This document shows positions 1 to 38,544 of a DNA stretch of 64,000 bases, piece after piece. Every line of letters starts with the position of its first letter. Within the stretch, counting starts at the first letter, position 1. A program made the position numbers and the translations under genes. The notes beneath the pieces are model-generated. The model ran no database searches. It was not told the origin of the DNA and saw only the letters and a program-made list of their open reading frames with translations. Origin of the DNA: Perca fluviatilis (lineage: Eukaryota; Chordata; Actinopteri; Perciformes; Percidae); contig NC_053119.1 in the NCBI RefSeq assembly GCF_010015445.1, positions 10,648,550-10,712,549 on the forward strand, in the 5' to 3' direction.

Positions 1-868
1 TACAGGTTTGAAAATATCTTTCAAAGGATCGCTGACAATTTCAAAATAAAAGTGACAAAATTATCATCTAATGCATTGATTTGTTATGATTTTTTTCTTC
101 AAGTTACATCTTATGGCAGTCCCTCCCGAAAAATGTGATTATGCGATCGCATAATTCAATGCATAATCAGCCAAAGTCCACATATTTATGCGGGAGCCGC
201 ATTTATTCAAATACACCGCACTTTGAGCGCATTAATTGCCGAATTCCGCGCAAAATATGCGGGGCTTGCATGATTTCATAATCCCCCTATTTTCGTTGCA
301 AAAAAGTCACATATCTTAGCAGAAAGTTGAAAAATGTTTCCTTTACTTCACACAAGAGCAGCCATTTTCCCCTGTTGCCATGGGAACGTTATGAAGTGAC
401 GTTATGAAGTGACGTTATGAAGTGACGTTATGAAGTGACGTTATGAAGTGACGTTATGAAGTGACGTTATGAAGTGACGTGATTACGCGACGTGAACATC
501 ATCAAACTTCCCTTTTTCATCAAACCGCAGTTTTTGCAAGTTCCCGCAATTTCATCACATAAAATTGCATAAATATCCCGCATATGCTTACTGTGCATTA
601 AAGGATAAAACAATAAGCCACAGAGCTTTAATAGAAATGTCCTTAAATAACTTTGTATGTTTTGCTCTTAATTACAGATGAGTGGTTGACATGGAATATA
701 ATTATAAGATTTCATCTCACAGTTATCTAGCATTGGTTTGAAGAAACGGGCAAGGTTATTATAATTATTATACTTATTATAGACCGCTACATTAATCGAC
801 TGTGGTATTGCAAAGGCCACACATACAGATTTTCAGCCACATGGTGTCATTGATGAAGGGAGACTCAC
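1..868. other. scamp2 intron 6 (non-coding), with tandem repeat
   Basis: No coding exon is recognisable on either strand. The stretch is AT-rich intron downstream of scamp2 exon 6 and contains the 13-bp tandem repeat listed separately. Confidence 0.6.
387..480. repeat. 13-bp tandem repeat, about 7 copies
   Basis: The unit CGTTATGAAGTGA repeats head-to-tail about 7.2 times with no visible divergence. Each junction creates TGACGT, a CRE half-site. The array lies in scamp2 intron 6. Confidence 0.9.
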
Positions 869-14012
<13,144 letters not shown>

Positions 14013-14160
14013 TTTGAAAAGGCTGCGGGCCGGTTTGTCCTCTCTGAACAGGGAATAAGCAACAAACTCTTCTACGTCGTTTGAGTTGCCTCTTCTACCA
14101 CTTCCTCGAATGAAAGTACAGCGCAGGCGCACTCAGCCAGTTGGACAGTGACGTGTATGA
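14013..14160 (-). promoter_or_regulatory. scamp2 5' UTR and proximal promoter (candidate)
   Basis: Directly upstream of the scamp2 start. It holds a GC-rich block resembling an NRF1 site (GCGCAGGCGCAC, 14121-14132), an ETS-type CTTCCT at 14101-14106 and a CRE half-site TGACGT at 14149-14154. No TATA box is visible, as expected for a housekeeping gene. The transcription start is not determined. Confidence 0.35.
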
Positions 14161-15480
14161 CACACATACAGTGTTCACGAAGCAAAGCGCGCCACCTATG
14201 GATTTCAGTTATATAGTGTAACGTTAAAGCTGCATTCTAAATGTCCCTATGTTTTGCAAAAGGAGGTAACACAATCGTAACTGAGCCTATGGCCCACTGA
14301 TGAAAGTATTGCAATAGGCCTGCCGCCTATTTATATATTTGCAGTATGAACTGGTGTCTGGCATGACATCTCCCGGAATAAACACGTACAGTTTTTCCCC
14401 GTTGTAGGCCTATAGGCTACTTGGGCTACATTTTTATTTTTTTATTATGCACTCAATTCTGAAGTCTTGAAGCTTGTGTATCAACAAAAAGACTCCAGAC
14501 CATAGAAATATGATATTTTATTTTAAGTGAATGATATTCTATTTCTATGCTCCAGACTGCTAAATTCCCAGCACAATTCCATTGTTTTCACTGAATTACA
14601 AATTATAAATCAACCAGGACTGAAATCTTAAGGATTGCCACTTCAATTTAGGTTAAGTGTAAAATGCTTCTTTAAAATGTTACTTTAAAAAACGTGAGTC
14701 TTTACAACAAATGTTAAATAATATCCCACCGCCATGTAGCCTAGTTCTTGTAATGAACTGCTTCATAATGAGTTTGCAGAGCGACAGTAGGAACTGGTAT
14801 TTTGTCAAAGGTCACGATTGAAGATTTTTTTTACATTAACCCTTGGATGCTTATTTGAAAAAAAAGAATATCCAAACATATTTATTTACACATAATTTTA
14901 CAGATAATAAGGTCAGTTTACTCATCATGAAGATTATTACTATTTATTTATATTTTGTCTTGTTTAGCTCTGGTGAGAGCATTCTTAAGTCTGAGAAAAC
15001 GATCACCAGGTCTAATGAAAGATGCACTGAGTTGCATAAGTGTAGGATACAGCTATTGATTCATAGGACTAAAGAGTAAGGGTACCTCGACCTTTGATGC
15101 AATGATTCTCACCTTCTTTTTAAAATCTGTCTCTCACAAGTCTCTCCACTCATTATGAGTGCAATACTAAATTGCATGAGCAACCCTTTTAGTGAACTGC
15201 TAATATGAACAGACATGGTTTTGCTGTTTTTTTTCTCTTTATTGAACACAGTACAAACAACAATGTGAACCAATACAGAAAATAGTACTACTACTAATAA
15301 TAATAATAACAATACCGTTATAGAACATTCAATACAACATTACATCAGAGGTCTATTTTCAACAGTAAATGTTCCTAAGAATAAATATTAAAATAAAATT
15401 ATCTATTTTATCCCCAGAGCCAATTTGGTTGCTACATCAGCAGCACAAAGACAGACATAAATACAGCTAGAGGACCTAAA

Positions 15481-15487
<7 letters not shown>

Positions 15488-15525
<38 letters not shown>
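15488..15525. repeat. (TA)n microsatellite
   Basis: TA run immediately upstream of the LINE 3' fragment. Confidence 0.9.
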
Positions 15526-15526
<1 letters not shown>

Positions 15527-15527
<1 letters not shown>

Positions 15528-16403
15528 TCAAGCACCATCCTATCTAGAACAGCTCTTAGTACCTTATTGTCCCACTAGAGCACTGTGCCCCAGAATGCAG
15601 AGTACTTGTGGTAGCTACCTAGAGTCTCTAAAAGTAGACTGGGAACCAGAGCTCCCCTCTGGCTTGGGGGGCAGACACCGTCACCTCATTTAAGAGTAAA
15701 CTGAAAACTCTCCTCTTTGATAAAGCTTATAGTTAAGAAGTGAGGAGTTGCAGCGTCCGCCTAACCCGGCCCACCTGCTTCTCTTCGTAGTCATCAGATT
15801 TATTGATCATATAATCAATAATATAGTGAGAGTAGAGGGAGGCAGACCAATACAGCCTCTCATCAATGTTTTCATTTGTTTCCTTTTGTATGCATCCTGT
15901 CCCAGAACTGCTTGTTACTAACCTATCTCTGGGGAGTTTACTCCCCGGAGTCCTTATGTTTCTTCTTCGCAGAGCCATGCTCTGCGATTCCCTGCAACGC
16001 CCGGCCGCGTTCTGCTGCGTCCGCCGCATCCACCCATGCTCTACAGCGCCACGTTTCATCCCGCAACGTCCTGCTGTAACATGAACTACAACGACTACCT
16101 TCAAAGTCACTGTTCCACTATCTTTAATGTGACTATTTTGCCACTGTTCATCACACCCCCAACCGGCCCGTCAGACACCACCTACCAAGAGTCTGGGTCT
16201 GCCGAGGTTTCTTCCTAAAAGGGAGTTTTTCCTCGCCACTGTCGCAATAGCTACTGCTAATGCTTGCTCTTGAGGGAATTACTGTAATTGTTGGGGCTTT
16301 GTAAATTATAGTGTGTGGTCTAGACCCACTCTATCTGTAAAGTGTCTCTAGATAACTCTGTTATGATTTGATACTATAAATAAAATTGAATTGAATTGAA
16401 TTG

Positions 16404-16410
<7 letters not shown>
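15527..16410 (+). mobile_element. LINE (Rex1/L2-type) 3' end with ORF2 C-terminus remnant
   Basis: Positions 15674-15736 encode DTVTSFKSKLKTLLFDKAYS plus stop, a typical C-terminus of fish LINE reverse-transcriptase proteins (the FK..LKT.LF motif). A long 3' UTR follows, then the tail CTATAAATAAAATTGAATTG, which ends in a (TTGAA)n simple repeat characteristic of non-LTR 3' ends. The body upstream of the motif is frameshifted, so the copy is 5'-truncated and dead. It lies between the scamp2 and mpi promoters. Confidence 0.75.

Positions 16411-16476
<66 letters not shown>
16410..16476. repeat. (TA)n microsatellite at LINE tail
   Basis: TA run directly following the (TTGAA)n LINE tail. Confidence 0.9.
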
Positions 16477-16477
<1 letters not shown>

Positions 16478-17059
16478 TACAGCTCCTACATTTGATCCTT
16501 GGTCTTTTTTTTGTTTTATGTTATGTGCCTTGTACTGTTTTTGTCTGTAAAATGTACAAACATTTCAATAAATACATGGTTTAAAAAAGAAAGAATAGAA
16601 ACTATACAAGACCATTAAAGAAAGAATTACAAGAGTCATGGCGTATATAATATGATACCACTATATAATATGATTTAGTAGTGATAACATAAGTTAATAG
16701 TTAACATGAAATAAATAGATAAACAAAATATAAAAATGCGCAGCATACATAAATAATAATCAGAATATCAAACATTATGTATTTTTTCTTTGCAATATAT
16801 AAATACCAATAAATCAAGCTTCTGTACAGCTTTAAGGATTTTTGCGAGCAATATGAAAAAAATACTAATAGTTAAATAGCATAGATTAGACAAAGTTAGT
16901 CTTAGTGCCTTATTATTTTTAAGGTCTCTTATATTGTTGCCATATTAATGCAGTTCTTGATCATAATAAACAAGTCCAACCTTTGGTTTGGAGTCCGCCC
17001 ATTCCTTTTTGTGAATTTTCCTAATAATAAAATTAACTGAGAAAAAAAAAAAAAAAAAA

Positions 17060-17125
17060 AAAATCTACGAAGTCGCGAGCCGAGTCGTGACGTCACCAAC
17101 GGGTCTGACAGCCGACGTTGCAGCC
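17060..17125 (+). promoter_or_regulatory. mpi core promoter / 5' UTR with full CRE
   Basis: A palindromic cAMP-response element TGACGTCA occupies 17088-17095, about 30 bp before the start codon, in a CpG-rich block. There is no TATA box. A 22-A run lies just upstream. The element may lie in the promoter or the 5' UTR; the transcription start is unknown. Confidence 0.5.
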
Positions 17126-30727
<13,602 letters not shown>

Positions 30728-30812
30728 GCGTGAGTCTGTGTGTGAAAGCTCATACTACCTGTGTTTGGTTTCCTCTGGTTTGAATCAGAAAGGTCTACAT
30801 TAAGGATTGAGT

Positions 30813-30842
30813 CATGATGATGATGATGATGATGATGATGAT
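30813..30842. repeat. (ATG)n trinucleotide repeat
   Basis: About ten ATG/GAT units in the mpi 3' UTR, 90 bp after the stop. The antisense poly-His frame is an artefact. Confidence 0.9.
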
Positions 30843-31042
30843 CGCTGTGCACTTTTTAGTAGGTAGTATGTTAAAGGAGCTTTCAAACACATTGTCTGTG
30901 CCCGCTGCTCCCCCAAACCTGAATCCACCTGCAGACTGCACTAGTCGCTGCCCAAGTTCTTTCGCTTTAAAAATCCAGCTGTAATCCATTGCTGCTGGAT
31001 CTTAATTGGTTAGAACTTGTTTACCTGTAGTGGTGCAGTGAC

Positions 31043-31464
31043 TAGGGTTGGGCATTGAGAACCGATTCCTACTTGGAATCGTTTCAACAATTACGATTCC
31101 AGTGGAATCGTTTCTTTATTGGAATCGTTTGGAGGATTTGGTCTCAAATCTGATCATAGGTTCCAAATTTAACATACGCAAGTTTAGGTTTCCCTAGTGG
31201 CCAGGTGCTTGTTGTGTTGCAGCCACGGAGCACAGTAAGCGGCGCTCTAGTGTGGCATTATTTTACGTTGGAAAAAGCCCGGTAAAACTGCAACCCACCA
31301 TTGAATCAAAATAAAACTTTCCTCTTATTTGTGAAATAAGCATGTGACCCGTTTCAACTCCACCCCTCAAAGAACCGGAATCGACAATCGATAAGAACCG
31401 GAATCGAAAAGAAGAATCGGAATTGGAATCAGAATCGTTAAAATCTAAACGATGCCCAACCCTA
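31043..31464. mobile_element. 422-bp hAT MITE in mpi 3' flank
   Basis: The ends TAGGGTTGGGCAT and ATGCCCAACCCTA are perfect inverted repeats. The flanking 8-mers GCAGTGAC and GCAATGAC match at 7 of 8 positions (target duplication). The interior is rich in GGAATCG / CGATTCC. Confidence 0.85.
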
Positions 31465-33848
31465 GCAATGACATCTTTTTTTAAAAAGCAGAAGATGTGC
31501 ATATCCCAAATTCTTTATAGGTGCTACACAGAGGACCCATACTAACAATAAAAAGTAAAAGATGTCAACAACACTGAACAGGACCAGATAGAAATAAATA
31601 AAAATTGCACATGACACCGTTTCGCCGACTTGACTTGATTATGATGAAGATTGAGAGCCTGAAATGTTGCATGAAAGTTTATTCTTGACCTTGGAAACCG
31701 CAGTTGAGAAAAATAACCTCATAAGGTCAGTTTAGTAGCTGTTCTTTAACTGCTCAGAAGAAATGAAAATGTGAAAATCTGCGGTTCCATTATAACAGGG
31801 TAAACACTATCTGACGAAAAGCTCTAGAACAGCTAATAATTCAAACTTTTGGTGAAATAGTTTTCCAAAAAAAAAAGAAATCTTCACAACAGAGCAAACT
31901 CCATCCACTGATGAGGAGTGTGATTGTTGAAAGCCTGGAAAAGGCTACCAAAATCACCTTAAAATATTGTCAATGTGCATTTTTCTTTGTAATTGGTCCT
32001 TCAGTGTTTCTGTAAGTTTTCCTTTTTATTCCTAACACACACTAACAGCTGCATGTTTTTATCCTATTAATATACATTCAAACAGCACTGAAACAGGGTG
32101 GGGGATATGTTTACACTGGTGCAGTACACTGCCACTCACTGCTTTGTACAACTACAGTCCAGAGCCACCTTGTTGAGGACTGAGCATGTCTGTTATATGA
32201 GCCAGCAGTTAGTCTTTTCACTGGTGCAAACTAACGGTTTCATCATTTTAGATTAGCTTTAACAAGTAATTATCCACCTCTGGGGGGGAAAATACATTGT
32301 TAGTATATCAACAGTAGTGTAATACTGAGATGCCTGTGCATGTTTGATTTAAAGCAGTGATACTGGAGAGGGCCTTTTCAATCTTAACTGTCACAGTGAA
32401 GTTGACCCTGGAAAGTATCACTGCTGTTAACTGTTACCAGCGCATGTTTACAGTCTGGAAACTTCTCCTCAAAGTAGTAAACAATCATAAAGATAAAAAA
32501 ACAAAGAGGGCCTCTAACCATGGCCGTCCCAGTAAGCACGACTACATGGGAATCAGAATTGCATATTAATTCAAACTTTAAAAGTCATATATGACTAATG
32601 TTGTCCTACTACTGCTGCTTGTTGCATATTTATACAATTTGACCCAAACCTGTTAACACGTCCACATCTTGTACAGTTGTAGAACAAAATGCTGCAATCA
32701 ATTTAGAGTATTATAAGAGGAAACTTAGTCAGTATTTCCGAGTATTTTAAAACCATTGTTTTTACAGACTTTGCATGTTTTGTTGTTTGTACTGATACTT
32801 GACATTACATACTAAGAAATATGAACTCTGAAACAGCGCTGTACGAGGTATTTACCTGAACATTATATCACGAGGTGAGTTAATCGTGACAGTCAAATCT
32901 TTTCCAACATATTGCTACAATATTGTAACTAGATTATGTCAGTATGGTGCAAATTTCTCCATAATATTCCAGTTCAAACCAGGGTCCATCTGAATCCAGT
33001 CAATCATGGAGTGGATTTTCTTGTTGTAATAATTTGTATGGGTTATCTTGAATTCAATATTTGAGAACCAATGATCTATCTGCCTGCCAGCCTACCAGTG
33101 ACTAAATATTTACCTTAGTTGACCTGAATGAATGACTAGAGTGAAACGAGCCAACGCTGGTAACGCTTTGACCTACTTCATGACCACGTTAGTGATGGAG
33201 GTGGATCTGTAAGCTTGTCCCTAATGAAGATGCACTAAAACATTGTTTGTTTGTTGCTGAAATTGTTCAGAAATGGAAGACTTTTCAAGAGAGGGATGTT
33301 TATAGTAAAAATCCAGGGATTTTTTCGATTATAGAACCATTAACTTCCTTTATCTCTAGAATTGTAGAGCCTCCAAATATTTTTGTCAACAAACAACCTA
33401 CTATTTGCCGTCTTGTCAAAATGGTTTAATTTAGTAAAGTTGTAGAGGTCACTGTTTCAAACATTATCGGATTTAGATTTTTAACTTTTAATTTAACCAT
33501 CACAGACTTTTGTTACTGATCTTGCTTTGCGTCACCTTTTTAGTTTGAATACTGTACGTCTAGGACTTTGCACAGAATTTATTTTTCCTTTGACTCATGG
33601 CCTTCAAATGCACACAAAGCTGAAGGCCACACTGTTTTACCTTCATGGTTTTATTTAACTATAGTGAGAACAATTTTTGGAATATTTCTCTAATGAGGGC
33701 ATGGTTTAGCATTTTAAAATGGTTTAATATGGTGATGCTGTCGTCTGAGACTGCAGAGAACGTGTATGTAAATGTGATTTAATAAAGCCTGCTTCCATTA
33801 CTCCTCCATCTCAACTCCTTGTTTTTTGTTGGATCTGTACAGTTTGTT
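31465..33848. other. mpi 3' UTR or intergenic DNA; no gene seen
   Basis: AT-rich sequence with only short random open frames on both strands. It may be a long mpi 3' UTR ending at the signal near 33781. Confidence 0.5.
33781..33786 (+). terminator. Candidate polyadenylation signal (AATAAA)
   Basis: AATAAA followed 30-60 bp later by a T/GT-rich stretch (TTGTTTTTTGTTGG), a classic cleavage context. If it serves mpi, the 3' UTR would be about 3 kb. An earlier AATAAA-type site near 31547 is an alternative. Confidence 0.35.
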
Positions 33849-33856
33849 GTTTAAAC

Positions 33857-34529
33857 CAGAGAACTTCAACAGGGGGTCCGGGACCCCTATGGGGTCCTCG
33901 GAGTTGCTGCAAGGAGGCCACCAAATCATTGTTTGAAAATATACATTAACATGAATCCAACATATTTGTAAAGCTAAATCTTTTTTTAATTTACACAACA
34001 TTCATGATAGGCTTACTGGCCTGTAGGTAAGGTAGCCATCCACATATAGAGTTAAGCTCAATGATTCACTGTTCAACATTTTAACATTAAAACATGATGT
34101 ATAAATATATATATTTATACAGCAATATACAATATTTTGACTGATGTTAATAGCTTAGTATTGTATGCACCATAAAAGGTATATACAGGCTCTAGGCCAC
34201 CCTACATGTTATTGTAGGTCCATTTCAATATGCAACTCAATTTTATACATTACATTTAGTAGGTGTAAGAAAAAAATCGATACACTTGAGTATCGTGATA
34301 TTTTATTTTGCAATACTGTATTGATTTTCAAAAACGCTATACTTTAAAAAAAAAATCCCAATATATCGCCTTACACACAGTATAGAAATATATTGCAATA
34401 TATTGAATCGTGACCCATGTATCGCCAGATTCTTGCCAATACACAGCCCTAATATTTAGTAAGGGGGGGTCCCTGCTCAGTCTCTTTTTCAGCTGAGGGG
34501 TCCTTGGCCTAAAAACGTTGAAGACCCTG
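33857..34529. mobile_element. hAT MITE family member A (perfect TSD) with nested hAT relic
   Basis: The ends CAGAGAACTTCAAC and GTTGAAGACCCTG are inverted repeats; target duplication GTTTAAAC at 33849-33856 and 34530-34537. Copy B of the same family lies at 40208-40671. Copy A is longer because a second AT-rich element (about 34262-34451, ATCGATACACTTGAGTATCG near its left end, ending near ACACAGCCC) sits inside it. Confidence 0.85.
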
Positions 34530-34757
34530 GTTTAAACCCTAAAGCCCAGTTCAGACCAAAGATTAGACTAGACTAACCTGAAGCCGCCAGATGGATTGCT
34601 TCGCATTTGCTCGGCATATCCATCTGCGAACTTTTGGGAAGGGGCGAAAATACTGGTTAGCTGAATGGATAAACCATCTGTCTATAACCACCTATGTTGG
34701 TGATAGACGGGCCAAATCAACCAATCAGATCAAACTCTTGCCAAAACCAGTTGGGAG

Positions 34758-34759
<2 letters not shown>

Positions 34760-34841
<82 letters not shown>
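34760..34841. repeat. (TA)n microsatellite
   Basis: About 41 TA units directly before a truncated SINE. The Tyr/Ile open frames are artefacts. Confidence 0.95.
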
Positions 34842-34842
<1 letters not shown>

Positions 34843-34985
34843 TCCCGCAGAGGCTCAGTCCTCGCCGCGGGGGCCGTGGGTTTGCTTCCAACCTGCGGTC
34901 CTTTGCTGCATGTCGTTCCCCCTCTCCCCCTTTTCACGTCTAAACTGTCCTATCAAATAAAGGCCTAAAATGCCCCCAAAAAAAG
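34842..34985 (+). mobile_element. tRNA-derived SINE, 5' truncated
   Basis: It carries the B-box-like GGGTTTGCTTCCAACCTGC and the same tail as the SINE at 39389-39589 (TAAAGGCCTAAAATGCCCCC plus A-run), in plus orientation. The head is replaced by the TA run. Confidence 0.7.
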
Positions 34986-35767
34986 AAGCAGGTTTACGGA
35001 GTTATCTGGATAATTTTGCAGAGTCTAACCTAACACAGTTCCTTTTAGAGTGTAAGAGATTGCCAGATGTCAGGCTTTATCCCAGCAAGCGCTATATAAA
35101 TTCAATTTATTATTATTATTATTAATGTACATCCGCTGAGCCAGACTAAGAGCTGGGCAATAATTCAACAATATCGCGTGTTGACTTTGAGTAAATGATA
35201 TCATATTAGGACATTCTTCTTAATATTGTGATATTTATTGATTGAAATATTCACAAATTTATCAAGCACGAACAAGCAATGAAGTATATAATTTGGGACA
35301 CGCTGTAGAAATGTAACATTTATTTGCACATTAATTTACCTCCAATAAAAATGTTCTTTAGAGCTTATCGAAACCTTGAAGTAAATTCAGAACAGAAGTA
35401 CATAACATTTTCTCGGTAACAAACCTTTATACATAACCTAGTCACCACTATTACCACACATTGATGACTAAAAATCAAGCTGCCGGGTTGAAAGTGGAAT
35501 AAGAGAGAAATCTGCACACAATTATATATATATTTTTACCATTTATAACCACAAAAACAGACGTTTGTTAAGGAATACTCTTTATGCCTGTTTGTTATTC
35601 CTGAAATAAACAGTGAATGTGTTGATAATGGTGCAATAAATTGAAGTGCATGTTTTTGGAATAATCAAAAAGGGGAGAGATTGAAGTTTACGGATTTTAA
35701 ACTGACTGACAAGGCCAATCGAGGTAGTCTAGAAGAACTAAACTATTAGGCAAAGTACAAACCCATC
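34986..35767. other. Intergenic, no gene seen
   Basis: AT-rich. It contains a LINE-like 3' tail at about 35040-35124 (CGCTATATAAATTCAATTTA followed by (ATT)n) and a degraded hAT-like block after 35150 (GAGCTGGGCAATA). Confidence 0.4.
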
Positions 35768-36061
35768 TCACCCTGATTTAAGTGCTGCATCAGGCTGAAG
35801 TAGTAATGTGTGACTTCCAGATGTGCAGGTATTGTCTTCGTACGTTTCCCTCACCTTTCTAAAGCTTCCATGAACTGTTGCAGGAATAATCCATTTGCGC
35901 TGTGGTTGTTTCCCTTTATGCTTCACCAAAGAGGATGTTTGAAGTGATTTTCTCCAGTCAGTTTTTCCATTTGTTCCACCATCAACCATTGTAGTAAGCG
36001 GACAGCTTTGGCTCGGTATGCACAGAAACAACAAAAGCCCTCTTTGTTCTTTTGCCATCAA
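35768..36061 (-). other. 97-codon open frame downstream of exonuclease copy 1
   Basis: The open frame lies in the 3' flank 24 bases after the copy-1 stop, same strand, ending in TAA. There is no recognised domain and no clear splice acceptor. It is probably 3' UTR, but a spliced alternative C-terminus cannot be excluded. Confidence 0.2.
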
Positions 36062-36085
36062 GCAATCCAGTGGGTTTCGTATGTT

Positions 36086-37118
36086 TTAACTTGTGGCTTT
36101 GTCTTCTTTCTTCCCTGTCTGTCTGAAGTTCTCCCACAGGGTGCGCTGTTCTGGCGGCTTACAGGGCACTTTAGATTTAGCAGCTTTGACAGCAGGTTTG
36201 TTTTCCATGGTGTCCAGAGTAAACCTATGCCTACAGATCAATTCTGGTGTGGGCTGAAGCACACTAAACAGTGCCTGTAATGCCCGCACATCCTCCAAAG
36301 CATCATGGGCCTTGTAGCTCACACCCAGGAGCTCCCTGACCAGGTTCTCCTGTCGAAAACTCTGGAGGCCGCGGTCCTTCAGCATCTCCCGAGCCAGTGG
36401 TAGAGTGTCAACACAGCCGGAGACTGCCGACTCAAACTCTGCCCTGAGGTCCAGTTCATCGAGAGCTCGAGCCAACAGCGGACAGTCGAAGCGGCGGATG
36501 TTGTGGCCAATGACAAGCGGGCCTCTGAGCATCTGAAGAAAAGCTATAAAGGAGACCAGGACCTCTCGCAGGGAGTTGGTGAGGACCAGTTGTCGATGGA
36601 GGTACAATCTCTGTCTGCGGACCCTGAAGCCGGTCACTCTGGCTGCTCCTCGCTGCATTCGACACCGAGGGATGACGTAGAGGTTGAGAGAGTGGCTTCC
36701 ACTCACTGCAGCCAGCTGGACGATCTCACAACTCTGATCTAGTGAAATGAAACATGACCATTCATATCCAAAACCTTCAGAGGATTTTTTTTTTTTTTCT
36801 TCCTGGAGAGGGACACTGGGTGTTAAAGCAGCTAATGTAAAACATGTATGAGATTGTAGGCTGAATTACAAACTGTTAGGTTAGACAGTACTTAATTAAC
36901 AATAATTAGGCATGGGAGATATGGGTAAAATCATACTATATCATGATGATAGAGCAAATTACAGAGAAAATGAGTTGAGAACATGTTAATGAATAAAGTA
37001 CCCTCTCTGTTTTTGGCTAATTCAGCAAAAATAAATACCTCACAAATGAAGGTTCTAAACTGAGTTGTCTGCTAAATTGCTCAGAGGGGTCTGACAATGG
37101 AGAAAAAAAATAATTAAT

Positions 37119-37160
<42 letters not shown>

Positions 37161-37884
37161 CTTCTCTAACCTCCTAGATTCCCCCAGTCCATCTCCTCCC
37201 TCCTATCAACCCACTTAGTAAAAAAAATAGATGACATATGCTCTTCATTCTCCACCACTCTTCCTGAAATCATCTTCCCATCCAACACATCCAGTACTCT
37301 TTCACCCTTCTATCTCCAAATCAAATTACTTACTTTGATTACCTCCGCCCGCCCAACCACCTGCCCCCTTGATCCTATCCCTTCTCACCTTCTCCAGTCT
37401 ATATGGACCTTTTTCACAGCAGAACATTTTTGACTTGTCATAGTAGGAAAAGCACAGCTGAAATTGATAACCTTAACGATGGCTCAATCCCATCAAGTGT
37501 CCCAGTAAGCTATTTCAGTGAGTCAGCATGCACAATACCAGGACCTCTCCTAAGTGGAATGCAGCCATCATTGTTGTTTTGGAATACACCTGTGCTTTTC
37601 CTACTAGGACATGTCAACATGTCTGCCGTCAAAAAGGTCTCCCTTTCCTCACTCATCCCGTCAACATCTCCTTATTATTTACTGGTGTCCAGCGTCTATC
37701 CCCCAATACAGGAGTGCACTGTACTGGCAAAACATGGAAGCTTTATACTTATAGCCATACAGTTGTATCTGTAACGAGTCATAGAACAGCAGAAAGTGGT
37801 CTTACTCAGTCCAGTTGTCTCCAAGTCAAAGAAAACCAGCGACTGTTGAGACTTTCCAACTCCGTCTGAATCAGATTTTTGCAT
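36086..37884 (-). CDS. PML-like DEDDh 3'-5' exonuclease, copy 1 (PLEX9 type)
   Basis: Predicted metal-dependent 3'-5' nuclease of the TREX/epsilon-like DEDDh class. Two coding exons: 37806-37884 and 36086-36738, joined in phase, 243 residues. The start is the ATG at 37884 (MQKSDSD); an upstream in-frame GTG is not used. Exo I is FFDLETTGL (Asp, Glu) near residues 20-22, Exo II is HNIRRFD, and Exo III is YKAHDALED with the catalytic His and Asp, so all five residues are present. A basic C-terminal tail of about 50 residues (Lys-rich) is absent from copies 2-4. It is the most diverged member of the array. Synteny with mpi/scamp2 and domain layout suggest the exonuclease module homologous to PML exon 9. 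The intron carries a LINE fragment. A TREX-related gene is the alternative reading. Confidence 0.85.
37119..37160. repeat. (ATAG)n microsatellite
   Basis: About ten tetranucleotide units next to the LINE fragment. Confidence 0.95.
37170..37397 (+). mobile_element. LINE reverse-transcriptase fragment
   Basis: The plus strand near 37345-37397 encodes TTCPLDPIPSHLLQ, a hallmark of fish L2/CR1/Rex-type LINE ORF2 just before the RT core. The upstream sequence (KKIDDICSSFSTTLPE-like) also fits. It is short and interrupted, inside the intron of exonuclease copy 1. Confidence 0.7.
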
Positions 37885-38410
37885 CCCCCCCACCGCCGCA
37901 GCTTCAACGACGTTTCTAAGTCTGACAGCCACAGTGAAGTTTTGTACAATAAGCCAAAGAAAGACACACTCGCAATGCGTAGTTAACTACATAATGGCGT
38001 CGGTAAACAGTCGAGTCGTGTTGCGTCTTGTGAAGATTTCTCTTTGTGTATTTAAACTCCCGCGTACATCAAAACTTTCAAAACAAAAGCCTCGTTGAGA
38101 TATAATAAAAAAAAAAAAAAATAGAACAAGACAAACAAGTTGCAGTGTAGTGCTTAAAAGATGCACTGACCAAACCATATGTAGCTTTAAACTGTACAGT
38201 GTATGTTTGTAGCAAATTAAAGTATTATCTTTTTTATTATAAGAGAATTACTTTCTAATTTACTTTCCAGATTTGCGCAAACTCAGAAAAACCCTTTCTT
38301 CTTCTGTGAAAAATGAACCAAATACAAGCGTCTCAGGCACAGTTCTGCCCCGCACAGGAAATAGATGGCAACGCAACGAGGTGGTTAAAAATAAATGTGA
38401 ATGTATATGA

Positions 38411-38453
38411 TATATATATATATAATATTTTTTTTTTTTTTTTTTTTTTTTAT

Positions 38454-38541
<88 letters not shown>
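38411..38541. repeat. (TA)n-(T)n-(TA)n low-complexity tract
   Basis: A T-run of about 80 bases flanked by TA runs on both sides. The Phe/Tyr/Lys frames across it are artefacts, and length is likely uncertain in any assembly. Confidence 0.9.

Positions 38542-38544
<3 letters not shown>

Noticed and set aside
15733..16218. Several overlapping frames on both strands
   Set aside because: Inside the LINE 3' UTR; only DTVTSFKSKLKTLLFDKAYS at 15674-15736 has LINE support.
34591..34968. 125-codon frame with Tyr/Ile run
   Set aside because: TA microsatellite plus SINE sequence.
36503..36742. Plus-strand frame, and similar ones at 39783-40108 and 45888-46196
   Set aside because: Antisense shadows of exonuclease second exons; no splice or start support.
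37885..37932. N-terminal extension of exonuclease copy 1 (MAVRLRNVVEAAAVGG)
   Set aside because: It would start at GTG; the first in-frame ATG is at 37884.
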